NCBI RefSeq assembly: GCF_019052365.1
Contig: NZ_JAHQUY010000082.1
Coordinates: forward strand, 1-11,965
From: Leyella stercorea
GTDB taxonomy: Bacteria > Bacteroidota > Bacteroidia > Bacteroidales > Bacteroidaceae
DNA length: 11,965 nt
Reading direction: 5' to 3'
Shown here: one piece after another, positions 1 through 7,131 of the stretch
How the letters are laid out: each line of letters starts with the position of its first letter
Position numbering within the stretch: the first letter of the stretch is position 1
Position numbers and translations under genes: made by a program
The notes under the pieces: generated by a model
The model's input: the letters and a program-made list of their open reading frames with translations, nothing else
What the model was told of the DNA's origin: nothing
The model's database searches: none

Positions 1-117
1 AACTATATATAATGATAAACTATATATTGCATCTAATGACAATCGACAACAAACTGCAAAAACAGTGAAAGCACACATTGTTCCAAATGCAAATATTCCT
101 ATAGCTATTTTTTTCAT
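1..117 (-). CDS. 5' end of a small hydrophobic or secreted protein, cut by the window edge
   Basis: An open frame on the minus strand starts with ATG at 117-115 and runs 39 codons without a stop to the window edge. It opens MKKIAIGIFAFGTMCAFTVF: two lysines followed by about 20 hydrophobic residues, which is what a signal peptide or signal anchor looks like. Its start lies one base after the TAA of the preceding gene (121-119), the tight spacing typical of this leftward unit, so it is probably translated from the same transcript. The product cannot be identified from this fragment. The position at the distal end of a tra gene block suggests another envelope-associated transfer protein, but that is inference only. 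Confidence 0.6.
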   Translation of the reverse strand, partial: MKKIAIGIFAFGTMCAFTVFAVCCRLSLDAIYSLSLYIV

Positions 118-118
118 A

Positions 119-1450
119 TTAGATGCCTCGTGAGCGGACGATAACGTTTTCATCATCATCTTCTTGTAATGCTGCTGTATTTTGATAAGAAGGAGCAGCT
201 TTTACTGCATTGGCACCAACTACTTGTTGGTTACTTTGCTGTGGTGAAACTTGTACTTGTTGATGATTATTGATATTTTTTAAAGTCATGCCACCTAACA
301 TTAAACTGGCAGCTTTACCAAGCCATCCAAAACGCCCAAACATCATATATGCAGAGGTTATAAGACCTAACAAGTCCAGTTTACTTACATTGCCATTAGT
401 AACAGAGTTCAAGGCATTATTCATTCCTCCCATTACACCATTTACAACTCCATTTCCTTGACCCATCATTTGGCTCATTGTTGGATATTGTTGGGCTGTC
501 GGATCTGAATAATAGCCGTTACCATCGTTTACCATACCATTGCCATTAAATGCACCTGCTATCATATCCTTGCCTCCTTGATAAAGATTGCCAGCTTCGC
601 CTGCAACGGCTATTGTGCCGTCTTTAAGACGATAGTAAACGTCACCTGCTTCACCTACCACACCAGTTACCATCCCCGATAAATAATCATGAAGTTGTGG
701 CGCACCTTCTCCTGCAATAAGTTGCTCTGCAATATTAACAGCACCTCCTTGTTGGGCACCAGTACCACCAACAGCTCCCAAGACTGGTTTTACAATACCA
801 TTCCCATTATAAATGTTGTAAGCAGCCCAACCAGTACCTGCCAATATAGCAAGGTCTTTAGAGTTTTTAATGGCTCCTCTGGCTGCTCTAAATCCAAATT
901 CGGCTGTTCCATGAATAGCTCTGCCTGTTTTGTTCATACCATCTACTCCGAGCTTTCCTGCCTTTTTCCAGTTCTCTACATTCTGATACCACCTTTGCTT
1001 TGCAATAGTTTCGGCAGTATTACTACCATGTCCTATAATTTTTGACTCATTGTTGAGAGTATTGAACTTAGGAGTAAAATTTGATTTTGGTATGGTTCTT
1101 TCCCATGCCTTATATCCACTTTTGTTTCCACCCTTGAAAAGGTTGGAATAATGTGACTGCAATTGAGCAAATTCTTTTCTTGAATAAGAGGTGTTAGCGT
1201 GTTTCAAATCCCAAAACTTTCCGTTCTTATAGGAAAAGCGAGAAATATCTACACCAGAAACATTAATTTTAGGACTGCCTATGCTTTTAATTGCGCCCTC
1301 TGCTTTTCTCAAATCCTTTGCCTGTTTCATTTCTGCCTTAGAAATTTTGGCAACTTGCTCAACGGCTTTAGTTCCACCTTCGCCGAAAGCTTTACCCATG
1401 ACTTTGCCTATTTTAGGCACAAGTTCAATAGCTGATTTCCAACCACCCAT
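119..1450 (-). CDS. Gly/Asn-rich hypothetical protein of the transfer operon (443 aa)
   Basis: I do not recognise this protein. The N-terminal 50 residues are rich in lysine and alanine and probably helical. Residues 60-130 form a more ordinary mixed segment with several aromatic residues (KFWDLKHANTSYS, GYKAWERTIP). Residues 199-212 and 359-388 are hydrophobic and could be membrane segments. Between them, residues 215-355 are rich in Gly, Asn, Met and Val (for example GNGVVNGVMGGMNNALNSV). Two GEAG motifs, at 266-269 and 284-287, are each followed by an xxY pattern and look like a short tandem repeat. The last 50 residues are Gln/Asn-rich and end with an acidic patch (EDDDE, 430-434). No signal peptide is evident. 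It starts 21 bases after the lipoprotein gene with an A-rich leader, so it belongs to the same unit. A structural or substrate role in the mating apparatus is possible but unproven. Confidence 0.8.
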   Translation of the reverse strand: MGGWKSAIELVPKIGKVMGKAFGEGGTKAVEQVAKISKAEMKQAKDLRKAEGAIKSIGSPKINVSGVDISRFSYKNGKFWDLKHANTSYSRKEFAQLQSHYSNLFKGGNKSGYKAWERTIPKSNFTPKFNTLNNESKIIGHGSNTAETIAKQRWYQNVENWKKAGKLGVDGMNKTGRAIHGTAEFGFRAARGAIKNSKDLAILAGTGWAAYNIYNGNGIVKPVLGAVGGTGAQQGGAVNIAEQLIAGEGAPQLHDYLSGMVTGVVGEAGDVYYRLKDGTIAVAGEAGNLYQGGKDMIAGAFNGNGMVNDGNGYYSDPTAQQYPTMSQMMGQGNGVVNGVMGGMNNALNSVTNGNVSKLDLLGLITSAYMMFGRFGWLGKAASLMLGGMTLKNINNHQQVQVSPQQSNQQVVGANAVKAAPSYQNTAALQEDDDENVIVRSRGI

Positions 1451-1471
1451 AATCTATTGTTTTTTTAATTA

Positions 1472-2155
1472 TTACTCTGGATAATGTATTTCCACAACGG
1501 CTCTTGCCTTGTGTAACTCTGTCTTAGGTGTTGGCAGTATTCCACCATTTACAGCAGAACAAAGCCATGCCTGTAGCCCGGCGTTCTCTGTAACTTCCGT
1601 AGAAGTCCAATACCAACAATCTCCGTTCAAGGCAATCGGTGTGCCTCCGAATCTCTCGATGATGGGATTTATCTGCCTTGCAGCAGCTACAAGTAACCGC
1701 TGCTCTGCTACGCTTGGAATGAAGTCGCTTTGTCCGTTTTCATGGAAATCCATCATCTTCATAGCCAAAGGTGAACCTTTGCCAGTTTCCTCGACATAAC
1801 TGTTATACATGGCTACTGTGTTGGAATATCCGTCAAATGTGGAAACATCGCCACTCGTTCCGTTAACCAAGCCAATGGAATCACAAAATATCTCGTTCAC
1901 CTCCTTGAACATAACAACAAGTGCCGGATGTTCTTCTGTCTGCTCTGCAAACACAACGCCAACGGCTTTTCTTTTTGACTGGTTGAAATATGTTGTTGTG
2001 TCCATGCAACTATGGTCATCGCACAGGACGTAGCCTATATGTACATTCGGGTCTATCGGCTCATGGTCTTCGCAAGAACTGAGTGCCGTTGTCAAGAATA
2101 GCACCAATAATAGACCCAACAATGGTTGATACAATACTTTCAAATATGATTTCAT
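1472..2155 (-). CDS. Lipoprotein with a DUF1566-like C-terminus
   Basis: The product is 227 residues with a classic lipoprotein signal: a hydrophobic stretch at residues 12-25, then LSSC with the modified cysteine at 28. The residues after the cysteine are acidic (CEDHE), resembling the charged lipoprotein export signal known from Bacteroidota surface lipoproteins, so surface exposure is plausible. The C-terminal half (about 125-227) holds NGDCWYWTSTE at about 178-188 followed by AWLCSAVNGG. The WxSTE pattern is typical of DUF1566/Lcl-type domains found in many Bacteroidota surface proteins. It sits 12 bases after traO and 21 before the next gene, where CTnDOT-type operons carry traP and traQ. 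It resembles neither the TraP primase nor, as far as I can tell, TraQ. A role in cell contact or mating-pair stability is inference only. Confidence 0.8.
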   Translation of the reverse strand: MKSYLKVLYQPLLGLLLVLFLTTALSSCEDHEPIDPNVHIGYVLCDDHSCMDTTTYFNQSKRKAVGVVFAEQTEEHPALVVMFKEVNEIFCDSIGLVNGTSGDVSTFDGYSNTVAMYNSYVEETGKGSPLAMKMMDFHENGQSDFIPSVAEQRLLVAAARQINPIIERFGGTPIALNGDCWYWTSTEVTENAGLQAWLCSAVNGGILPTPKTELHKARAVVEIHYPE

Positions 2156-2167
2156 AATCTATGATTT

Positions 2168-2701
2168 TTACAATGGAATTTTTACACCTACGGATGCTCC
2201 AGTTCTGAAAGTGTCCTTGCCACGAATGACAAAATCCTCTTTCACTTGGAAGAACACACTCCAACCATTATACAGGTTGTAGGTATGCTCATATCCTAAA
2301 TGTCCTGCGCTTATCATCTTATCCAAGTCGCTTCCCACGCTTACACCGATACGGAAGTTTCCGTGATGGTTTCTACCTCTGCTTACACATGGCTTGTAGG
2401 CTGCACCTACAGTCCATGTATTATAGCTGTGCCAAAAAGACTCGTTGGTAATATGCCCTGCCTCTGGGTCTTCTTCGTATTTGAGGTAGCCTGTGGCAAA
2501 ATATTCCCAGGCACTATGGTATTCTGTTTCATGCTCATAGGCAATAGTGGCTTCAACACCTCTTGGATATGAACCTCCAACACCTACCATAATATGGTTT
2601 CCATGACTTTGTGCATGGAGTGTGCCTACACAGACGAAGGCTATAACAAGTATTGCCATCATCCGTGTAGGGATATGTTTTATATTATCTGTAATCTTCA
2701 T
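2168..2701 (-). CDS. traO: Conjugative transposon protein TraO
   Basis: The protein has 177 residues and an N-terminal signal peptide, hydrophobic at about 14-29 and ending at LHA|Q near residue 30. The mature part alternates glycine and aromatic residues in beta-strand-like segments (HIMVGVGGSYPRGVEATIAY, WTVGAAYK, FRIGVSVGSD, FRTGASVGVKIPL) and ends in a strand. This pattern suits a small outer-membrane barrel-like protein and the known size and architecture of Bacteroidales TraO. The identification also rests on its place directly after traN, with 22 bases between them. In these systems TraO is thought to contribute to the outer-membrane part of the mating channel. Sequence divergence from the CTnDOT-type protein is substantial, so the family assignment is good but not certain. 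Confidence 0.7.
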   Translation of the reverse strand: MKITDNIKHIPTRMMAILVIAFVCVGTLHAQSHGNHIMVGVGGSYPRGVEATIAYEHETEYHSAWEYFATGYLKYEEDPEAGHITNESFWHSYNTWTVGAAYKPCVSRGRNHHGNFRIGVSVGSDLDKMISAGHLGYEHTYNLYNGWSVFFQVKEDFVIRGKDTFRTGASVGVKIPL

Positions 2702-2723
2702 TATACATCTATTTATATGGTTA

Positions 2724-3575
2724 TTACTCTTCTCTCAACAAGAGTGTATCGAAGGCATCTGCCGCCAAGACATCCTCATAATCAAGATTCATTGAAATAG
2801 TGCGCCCTGAAATTTGCTTCTCTGACAACTCTATGGTAAGAACCTTATCATTAGGGAAGGTCATCTTCTTCAATACGATAATGTTTCGATAGCCCTTTTT
2901 GAAACGGATGCTTCTGTCAAGCACAAGTGCAGGTTTTAACTCTATTGTCTGAACATTGGTTGACTTCTGTTGTTTCTTGTCTTGAAGTTTCACTCTCAAC
3001 TCATCAATATCAAACGGAAGGTTCGTATTGTTCTCTACAGAGAAGTCGATGAAGAAGTACTCTCCTACTACATAGATGTTGTTAAGGCGCATCTTCATCT
3101 TATTTTGATAAGTAAAAGTACTTCTATACTTGGCTGGACTCTGCCATACTTTCATGGCATAACTTACCATGTCCACGGTTGACATACTTACCTCTGGGTT
3201 ATGGAAGGCATTGCGTTCCACAAGTTCCACCTCTTTGTCGGTTACTGCCTCTTGCAACTTACTTGTATAAATCATTGCGTACTGAACACGGTATCTTTCT
3301 GTGATGATAGTCACGATACCAAGCACGTCACCATCGTTGTGATTGCCTGTTTTCGGTTTAAGGCGTATCACATTGTCAAGCGGCTTATCACCAACGACGC
3401 TATCCGTGGAAATGTCAACAAGCTTGATTGGTTCGGAAGCTGTGATGATGGTAGATACATTCTCGTTCACTGTAAGCTGCTCCATGTTATAGTATGATTT
3501 CTGGGCATTTACTCCCAATACTACACAAACGCACATGATAAGAAGTGCGCACATTCTTGACTTTATTGTATTCAT
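2724..3575 (-). CDS. traN: Conjugative transposon protein TraN (VirB9-like, DUF4138)
   Basis: The 283-residue protein has a cleavable signal peptide, hydrophobic from about residue 8 to 22 and ending VNA|Q near residue 24. The N-terminal domain (about 30-105) opens with a segment on cofactor-like beta structure (VNENVSTIITASEPIKLVDI) followed by VIRLKPKT and DGDVLGIVTIITERYRVQYA, the pattern of TraN proteins. A C-terminal beta domain (about 160-275) contains RLNNIYVVGEYFFIDFSVENNTNLPFDID split over two strands, then KGYRNIIVLKKMTFPNDKVL. TraN of Bacteroidales elements is the VirB9-like periplasmic/outer-membrane core component that works with TraM and TraO. It lies 18 bases after traM. Length is close to that expected for the family (roughly 280-330 residues). 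Confidence 0.85.
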   Translation of the reverse strand: MNTIKSRMCALLIMCVCVVLGVNAQKSYYNMEQLTVNENVSTIITASEPIKLVDISTDSVVGDKPLDNVIRLKPKTGNHNDGDVLGIVTIITERYRVQYAMIYTSKLQEAVTDKEVELVERNAFHNPEVSMSTVDMVSYAMKVWQSPAKYRSTFTYQNKMKMRLNNIYVVGEYFFIDFSVENNTNLPFDIDELRVKLQDKKQQKSTNVQTIELKPALVLDRSIRFKKGYRNIIVLKKMTFPNDKVLTIELSEKQISGRTISMNLDYEDVLAADAFDTLLLREE

Positions 3576-3593
3576 ATTGACTGTCTTTTTTTG

Positions 3594-4889
3594 TTATCTG
3601 TTATTTCTTGCACTCTTGCCTTGCTTCTGACTCTCGTCAACAAGATAGACCTTTGTACCATACTTCAAACGTACACGATTCTTCTTGGCGGCTGACCCTA
3701 AAGCACTCATTACTCTCTGTGAGGCATTTTGAACGGCTGTATTAGCCCAGTTCTTAATACCTCCAGAGCCTGTGGTTGAAGAGTTGTCTATGATATTACT
3801 TCCTTGCATTGCTGAACTTACTACATCTTGCGCAGTTTCTCTGAACTGGCTGATAGGTACATACAATCCTTCAAGTCCGTCCGTATCAAAGATAGAAAGG
3901 CTTACCTTTATGATTTCCTCATTGTAGAAGACACTCTCAACCTTTCCATTCACTCTTTGTTTTCCGAAACCGCTCATAATGGCATATAGGTAAGTTCCCT
4001 TTCTAACGGTAACATCGCCTATCTCTACATCATCAAGAAGACGAAGGCGCACACGGCTGCCGTCAACGGCTTTCACATTCTCATCGATGATGGCGGTAAT
4101 CAACTTAGATTGCTCATTGCTGCCGCCGATGGTATTGAAGTAATCTGAAGTCTGCTTTGTCTTCTTGACAACTTTTTCAGGAGATTCTTCTCCTTCTGCA
4201 TGGTTGTTGGTAGAACCTCCATTGCCATGTCCTGGCATCCCATTATAAGAACCACTATTAGGATTGTTGTATATAGGATTGCCTTCTTCATCATAACTTA
4301 TGCTTGAAGACGAACTTCCAGTGCTACTTCCACCGCTTCCTGCCATATAGCTGTTGGAACTATTGCCGGAAAGGTCTCTGTCCATTTCTTCCCAATTGCG
4401 CTGTCGGCGCATTCTTTGAACTCTTGCTATCTCGGAGTCGCTGACTGGTGCAACAAAATCATTACTTGATGTAGAACGACTTCTACGCTCCTGACGAACT
4501 CTGTTTTGCATGGCTTGCAGCTTACGCTTCTCTTCTTGCTCGGCTTGCTGCTGTGCTAATTGGTTTGCTTCTCTCTCACTGTAGCGAGACTCATAATCCT
4601 GCTTCTTATTGACAGAATCATTGTCATTTTCAACATTCTCCACTCCAGAGAGGTCTGAAATCTTGCCGTACATATCCTCCGTATTGTCCATCTTACTACC
4701 AAGGACACTATCGGTGTTAGCCTCAGGCAACTCGCTTGACAGATAGTCTGTAGTCTTCAATCGAGGGTCTGTAGTGTCTGCCGTCTCAGTGTGAAATGTC
4801 TTAATGAGCATGTAGCCAACGAAGAGAACTGGCAAGTATAAGATAAGCGGAAGCATATACTTCGGTTGCTTGAAATTTATCTTTTTCAT
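3594..4889 (-). CDS. traM: Conjugative transposon protein TraM (VirB10-like)
   Basis: The 431-residue protein has one N-terminal membrane segment (about 11-30, LPLILYLPVLFVGYMLIK) and a long periplasmic part. Residues 95-140 are Gln/Glu/Arg-rich and probably a coiled coil (QLAQQQAEQEEKRKLQAMQ). Residues 165-240 are a Ser/Gly/Asn-rich linker (for example SGGSSTGSSSSSIS). The conserved C-terminal domain covers about 245-420: ITAIIDENVKAVDGSRVRLR, a stretch with VRKGTYLYAIMSGFG, and SLSIFDTDGLEGLYVP, all hallmarks of Bacteroidales TraM. TraM is the VirB10-like bridge from inner membrane to outer-membrane core. Its start lies two bases after the stop of the TraL-like gene, suggesting translational coupling. 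Confidence 0.9.
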   Translation of the reverse strand: MKKINFKQPKYMLPLILYLPVLFVGYMLIKTFHTETADTTDPRLKTTDYLSSELPEANTDSVLGSKMDNTEDMYGKISDLSGVENVENDNDSVNKKQDYESRYSEREANQLAQQQAEQEEKRKLQAMQNRVRQERRSRSTSSNDFVAPVSDSEIARVQRMRRQRNWEEMDRDLSGNSSNSYMAGSGGSSTGSSSSSISYDEEGNPIYNNPNSGSYNGMPGHGNGGSTNNHAEGEESPEKVVKKTKQTSDYFNTIGGSNEQSKLITAIIDENVKAVDGSRVRLRLLDDVEIGDVTVRKGTYLYAIMSGFGKQRVNGKVESVFYNEEIIKVSLSIFDTDGLEGLYVPISQFRETAQDVVSSAMQGSNIIDNSSTTGSGGIKNWANTAVQNASQRVMSALGSAAKKNRVRLKYGTKVYLVDESQKQGKSARNNR

Positions 4890-4891
4890 AT

Positions 4892-5227
4892 TTATCTGTT
4901 ATTAAAGTGATGTCGATTGTTCTGCAATGCAGAGTCAACTCTTTCTACCGCTGTTCCACCATGTGAACGGCTATTGTGACGGTTGTAGGCTCTTACCATA
5001 TTAAATATGTTCAAGGCAAAACAGCCGATGACTATACCGAAGACAATTACGAGAAATGCTTTTCGATTGTCATTCGCCCAAAGCTGAATTTTTCCAAACA
5101 GCCAAGGCAACTTTATCTTTTCGGCAAATTTACGTCCTGCCTCTACCTCTCTCTCATAACGCTCCTTATACTTAGGGTCGTTCTTATCTGGCATCGGTTC
5201 CCCGATTATGATTTTCTTTAAACTCAT
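4892..5227 (-). CDS. traL: Small membrane protein in the TraL position
   Basis: The product is 111 residues with a long polar, charged N-terminal part (1-56, including a run of Lys/Glu at 14-39), one strongly hydrophobic segment at about 57-78 (AFLVIVFGIVIGCFALNIFN) and a basic, Asn/His-rich tail. Bacteroidales TraL proteins (DUF3989) are small single-span inner-membrane proteins of about 100 residues encoded between traK and traM, which is exactly this position. The call rests mainly on synteny, length and topology, because the sequence has few diagnostic motifs. It lies 21 bases after traK and two bases before traM. Confidence 0.65.
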   Translation of the reverse strand: MSLKKIIIGEPMPDKNDPKYKERYEREVEAGRKFAEKIKLPWLFGKIQLWANDNRKAFLVIVFGIVIGCFALNIFNMVRAYNRHNSRSHGGTAVERVDSALQNNRHHFNNR

Positions 5228-5248
5228 ATATTATGAAGTTATAAGGGG

Positions 5249-5866
5249 TTAATAATCTGATTTCTTCTGCTCTTCAAGGTCTTTATTTACCAACGTTCTC
5301 CAGTTGGTTATCAAAATACCATGAGGATTATTCTCTGTTCTCGGCACACGCCTAAGATTACCTGCTGTAATGATTTGACGCATCAAGATACTCGTTCTAC
5401 GCTCAATGCGCTGTCTGCCATAATAGGTGAATGAGAGCGAATCGGTGTTAAGCTTTATACTGTCACAGAAGATACTGCAAATAGTGCTCGTACCGATTAC
5501 GTTGTTATAGAATCCCTTTTCCTTTAAGGCATTGTACTGAGCCAAGCCAGTTTCATCAATGAGATACATAGCCTTCTGCATGGTATATTGAATATACTTG
5601 TCATCAGGAGCAAGGGTGAAGAAAAGATGATGGAACATCTCAATGTCACTCTTTGCTTCCACTTCAAACGTCTCAGACATATCTGTCTGTTTAACCAAAA
5701 TAGGCACGTTCCCGTCCAACACATAAATTTTCTTATGCGCATCGTCCACCATAGTCTTTGCTATGATAACGCTGCCAAGGCTGATGACCACACAGCCTAC
5801 AAGAAACAGACAGCTCACAATCATTACGAGCTTTATCTTGTTTTCTACATTCTTTAATACTGCCAT
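5249..5866 (-). CDS. traK: Conjugative transposon protein TraK (VirB8-like)
   Basis: The 205-residue protein has a short cytoplasmic N-terminus, one membrane anchor at about 12-36 and a periplasmic domain. The domain starts KKIYVLDGN at about 45, continues MFHHLFFTLAPDDKYIQ and then a helix-turn with LKEKGFYNNVIG. These match the conserved blocks of Bacteroidales TraK: KIYVLD, RFHELFFTLxP and EKGYYN. The C-terminal part has TSILMRQIITAGNLRRV and ENNPHGILITNW, also as in the family. TraK is the VirB8-like assembly factor of the conjugation channel in the inner membrane. It follows traJ by 24 bases, and its start codon is preceded by an A-rich leader (AAAAACAAAAACA), typical for Bacteroidota. 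Length is normal for the family. Confidence 0.92.
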   Translation of the reverse strand: MAVLKNVENKIKLVMIVSCLFLVGCVVISLGSVIIAKTMVDDAHKKIYVLDGNVPILVKQTDMSETFEVEAKSDIEMFHHLFFTLAPDDKYIQYTMQKAMYLIDETGLAQYNALKEKGFYNNVIGTSTICSIFCDSIKLNTDSLSFTYYGRQRIERRTSILMRQIITAGNLRRVPRTENNPHGILITNWRTLVNKDLEEQKKSDY

Positions 5867-5890
5867 TGTTTTTGTTTTTACAGTTCATTA

Positions 5891-6907
5891 TTATCGCATG
5901 AGACCCATTGCGCTCTGTTTTACTGTTGAAGCTACACCCTCACCAAAGTTTCTTGTAGAGAATGCAGTATCGCCTTCAGGAATCATCCATGCTGCCAAGT
6001 CTGGTACAAGATTCAAGCATCTTAAAGAAACTACAGATGCTACCAGGAGGTAACCGCATGTCATAAAGGCATTCTGTACGTATGCCGTTATCGTACTATC
6101 AGATGTAGTTACAGCCGTAAGGTTTTCCACTTGCACACTTAATACTATATCAAAGAGAAGAAGAACATAAAATCCTACGAAGTATAACATCGCTCCATAG
6201 AAATGTACCGTCAAATACCTCGTCAGCCATTTCGCCCAACTGCTTTCCCATTTTGGTAATACAGAGAACGCCCATTGAATCGGACCAAAAATGGTTAGCA
6301 TACCTAACAATATCTGTTGACAGAATATCGTGCTCCACCATCCGATTTTGTATATTACAAGCGACAGGAACATGACAATCTTATCCAATCCAACAATGAT
6401 TCCTGAAAAAGTTGCTTTGTCGGCAAGTCTTTGTGCAGAAGTAGATGCCTTAACCGTACTCTCGGCACCTTGTACTTGATTGGTAACATCCTGCGCCTGT
6501 GCGGATTTGATGATTTCTGCCGTAATCTTTCCTTCTGGTGCAATACTGTCAACCTTCTCGTCTCGTTTCTTTAACAAAGGTGCCAACTCATTGTACTTAG
6601 AACTAACCTGCTCGGCTTCTGCCTCATACAGGTCATGTGTATAGCTGCCAATACAGTTTGGTATGTAAGCCAACGCATCAAGGATGCTTGCGTTGCTGTT
6701 TCCCCCAATTCCTGACATACTCGGTGGGTACCAAAAGCACATGACAAGTGCAATACCAAGCACCTTCATAATCTTGAACACATCGATAGGCTCATTCTTA
6801 ACCATCATCTTGTAGGCTAATCCACCTGCCACTATGATGGAAAACAACGCTCCCAATGCCATACTCATTTGCAGAATCCACCAATTATCCCAAGCGGGTC
6901 TAACCAT
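5891..6907 (-). CDS. traJ: Conjugative transposon protein TraJ (VirB6-like), N-terminus probably shortened
   Basis: From the ATG at 6907-6905 the product is 338 residues. It has several membrane spans: about 10-33, 42-58, a cluster around 165-215, one around 230-255 and one around 275-300. The early motif NEPIDVFKIMKVLGIALVMC corresponds to the AEPIDVF block of Bacteroidales TraJ, and TIFGPIQWAFSVL and WLTRYLTVHFY match the family's central FGPIAFA and WLxRYI blocks. TraJ is the polytopic inner-membrane channel component. In the homologues I recall, about 30 or more residues precede the first span; here only about 10 do, and the frame then runs upstream through unrelated-looking sequence as far as 7111 (ATG). 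That stretch coincides with the integrase promoter region and is unlikely to be native coding sequence. I therefore read the gene as truncated at its 5' end. The true start is uncertain. Confidence 0.85.
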   Translation of the reverse strand: MVRPAWDNWWILQMSMALGALFSIIVAGGLAYKMMVKNEPIDVFKIMKVLGIALVMCFWYPPSMSGIGGNSNASILDALAYIPNCIGSYTHDLYEAEAEQVSSKYNELAPLLKKRDEKVDSIAPEGKITAEIIKSAQAQDVTNQVQGAESTVKASTSAQRLADKATFSGIIVGLDKIVMFLSLVIYKIGWWSTIFCQQILLGMLTIFGPIQWAFSVLPKWESSWAKWLTRYLTVHFYGAMLYFVGFYVLLLFDIVLSVQVENLTAVTTSDSTITAYVQNAFMTCGYLLVASVVSLRCLNLVPDLAAWMIPEGDTAFSTRNFGEGVASTVKQSAMGLMR

Positions 6908-6957
6908 CGGAAATGAAAGGATAGTAAGGTGATGTAATATCACTGATTTACAGTCTA

Positions 6958-7003
6958 TTAGGAATGAAAACCGTTTTTGGATTGGTTCGTTATTCTTTCC
7001 TAA
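6958..7003. repeat. Imperfect inverted repeat upstream of the first integrase
   Basis: The arm TTAGGAATGAA (6958-6968) matches the reverse complement of TTCTTTCCTAA (6993-7003) at 10 of 11 positions. Inside it AACC (6969-6972) can pair with GGTT (6984-6987). The structure lies about 50 bases upstream of the integrase -7 box and inside the presumed element end. It could be a recombinase-binding site or an operator, but nothing in the sequence settles which. Confidence 0.4.
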
Positions 7004-7053
7004 ATTAGCGGATTGTTTACCCACTTTTGTCTCGTTTTTGTCCCTCGTTGTAT

Positions 7054-7061
7054 TATCTTTG
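7054..7061 (+). promoter_or_regulatory. Bacteroidota-type -7 box (TATCTTTG) for the integrase unit
   Basis: TATCTTTG fits the TAnnTTTG -7 consensus of the Bacteroidota housekeeping sigma factor exactly. Possible upstream TTTG elements end at 7029 (24-base spacer) and 7040 (13-base spacer). Neither has the usual 19-21 base spacing, so the upstream element is weak. Transcription would start near 7068, giving a leader of about 64 bases before the integrase ATG. This is the only perfect -7 match between traJ and the integrase. The minus strand of this interval has no TAnnTTTG, so no promoter for the leftward tra genes is visible here. Confidence 0.6.
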
Positions 7062-7131
7062 TATCGCAAGCTAAATGCTTGATAATCAGTGATAAAAGAA
7101 TATATTAACATCAGAAAAGAAAGGAAATAAA

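Noticed and set aside
6981..6989. ATTGGTTCG shared with the 27-bp palindrome in the nuclease gene
   Set aside because: The same nine bases also occur within traN near 3428, so it is most likely chance repetition.
6908..7111. N-terminal extension of traJ by 68 codons (start ATG at 7111)
   Set aside because: The added residues are polar and unlike TraJ N-termini, and the DNA coincides with the integrase promoter and leader region. The openness of the frame is probably accidental.
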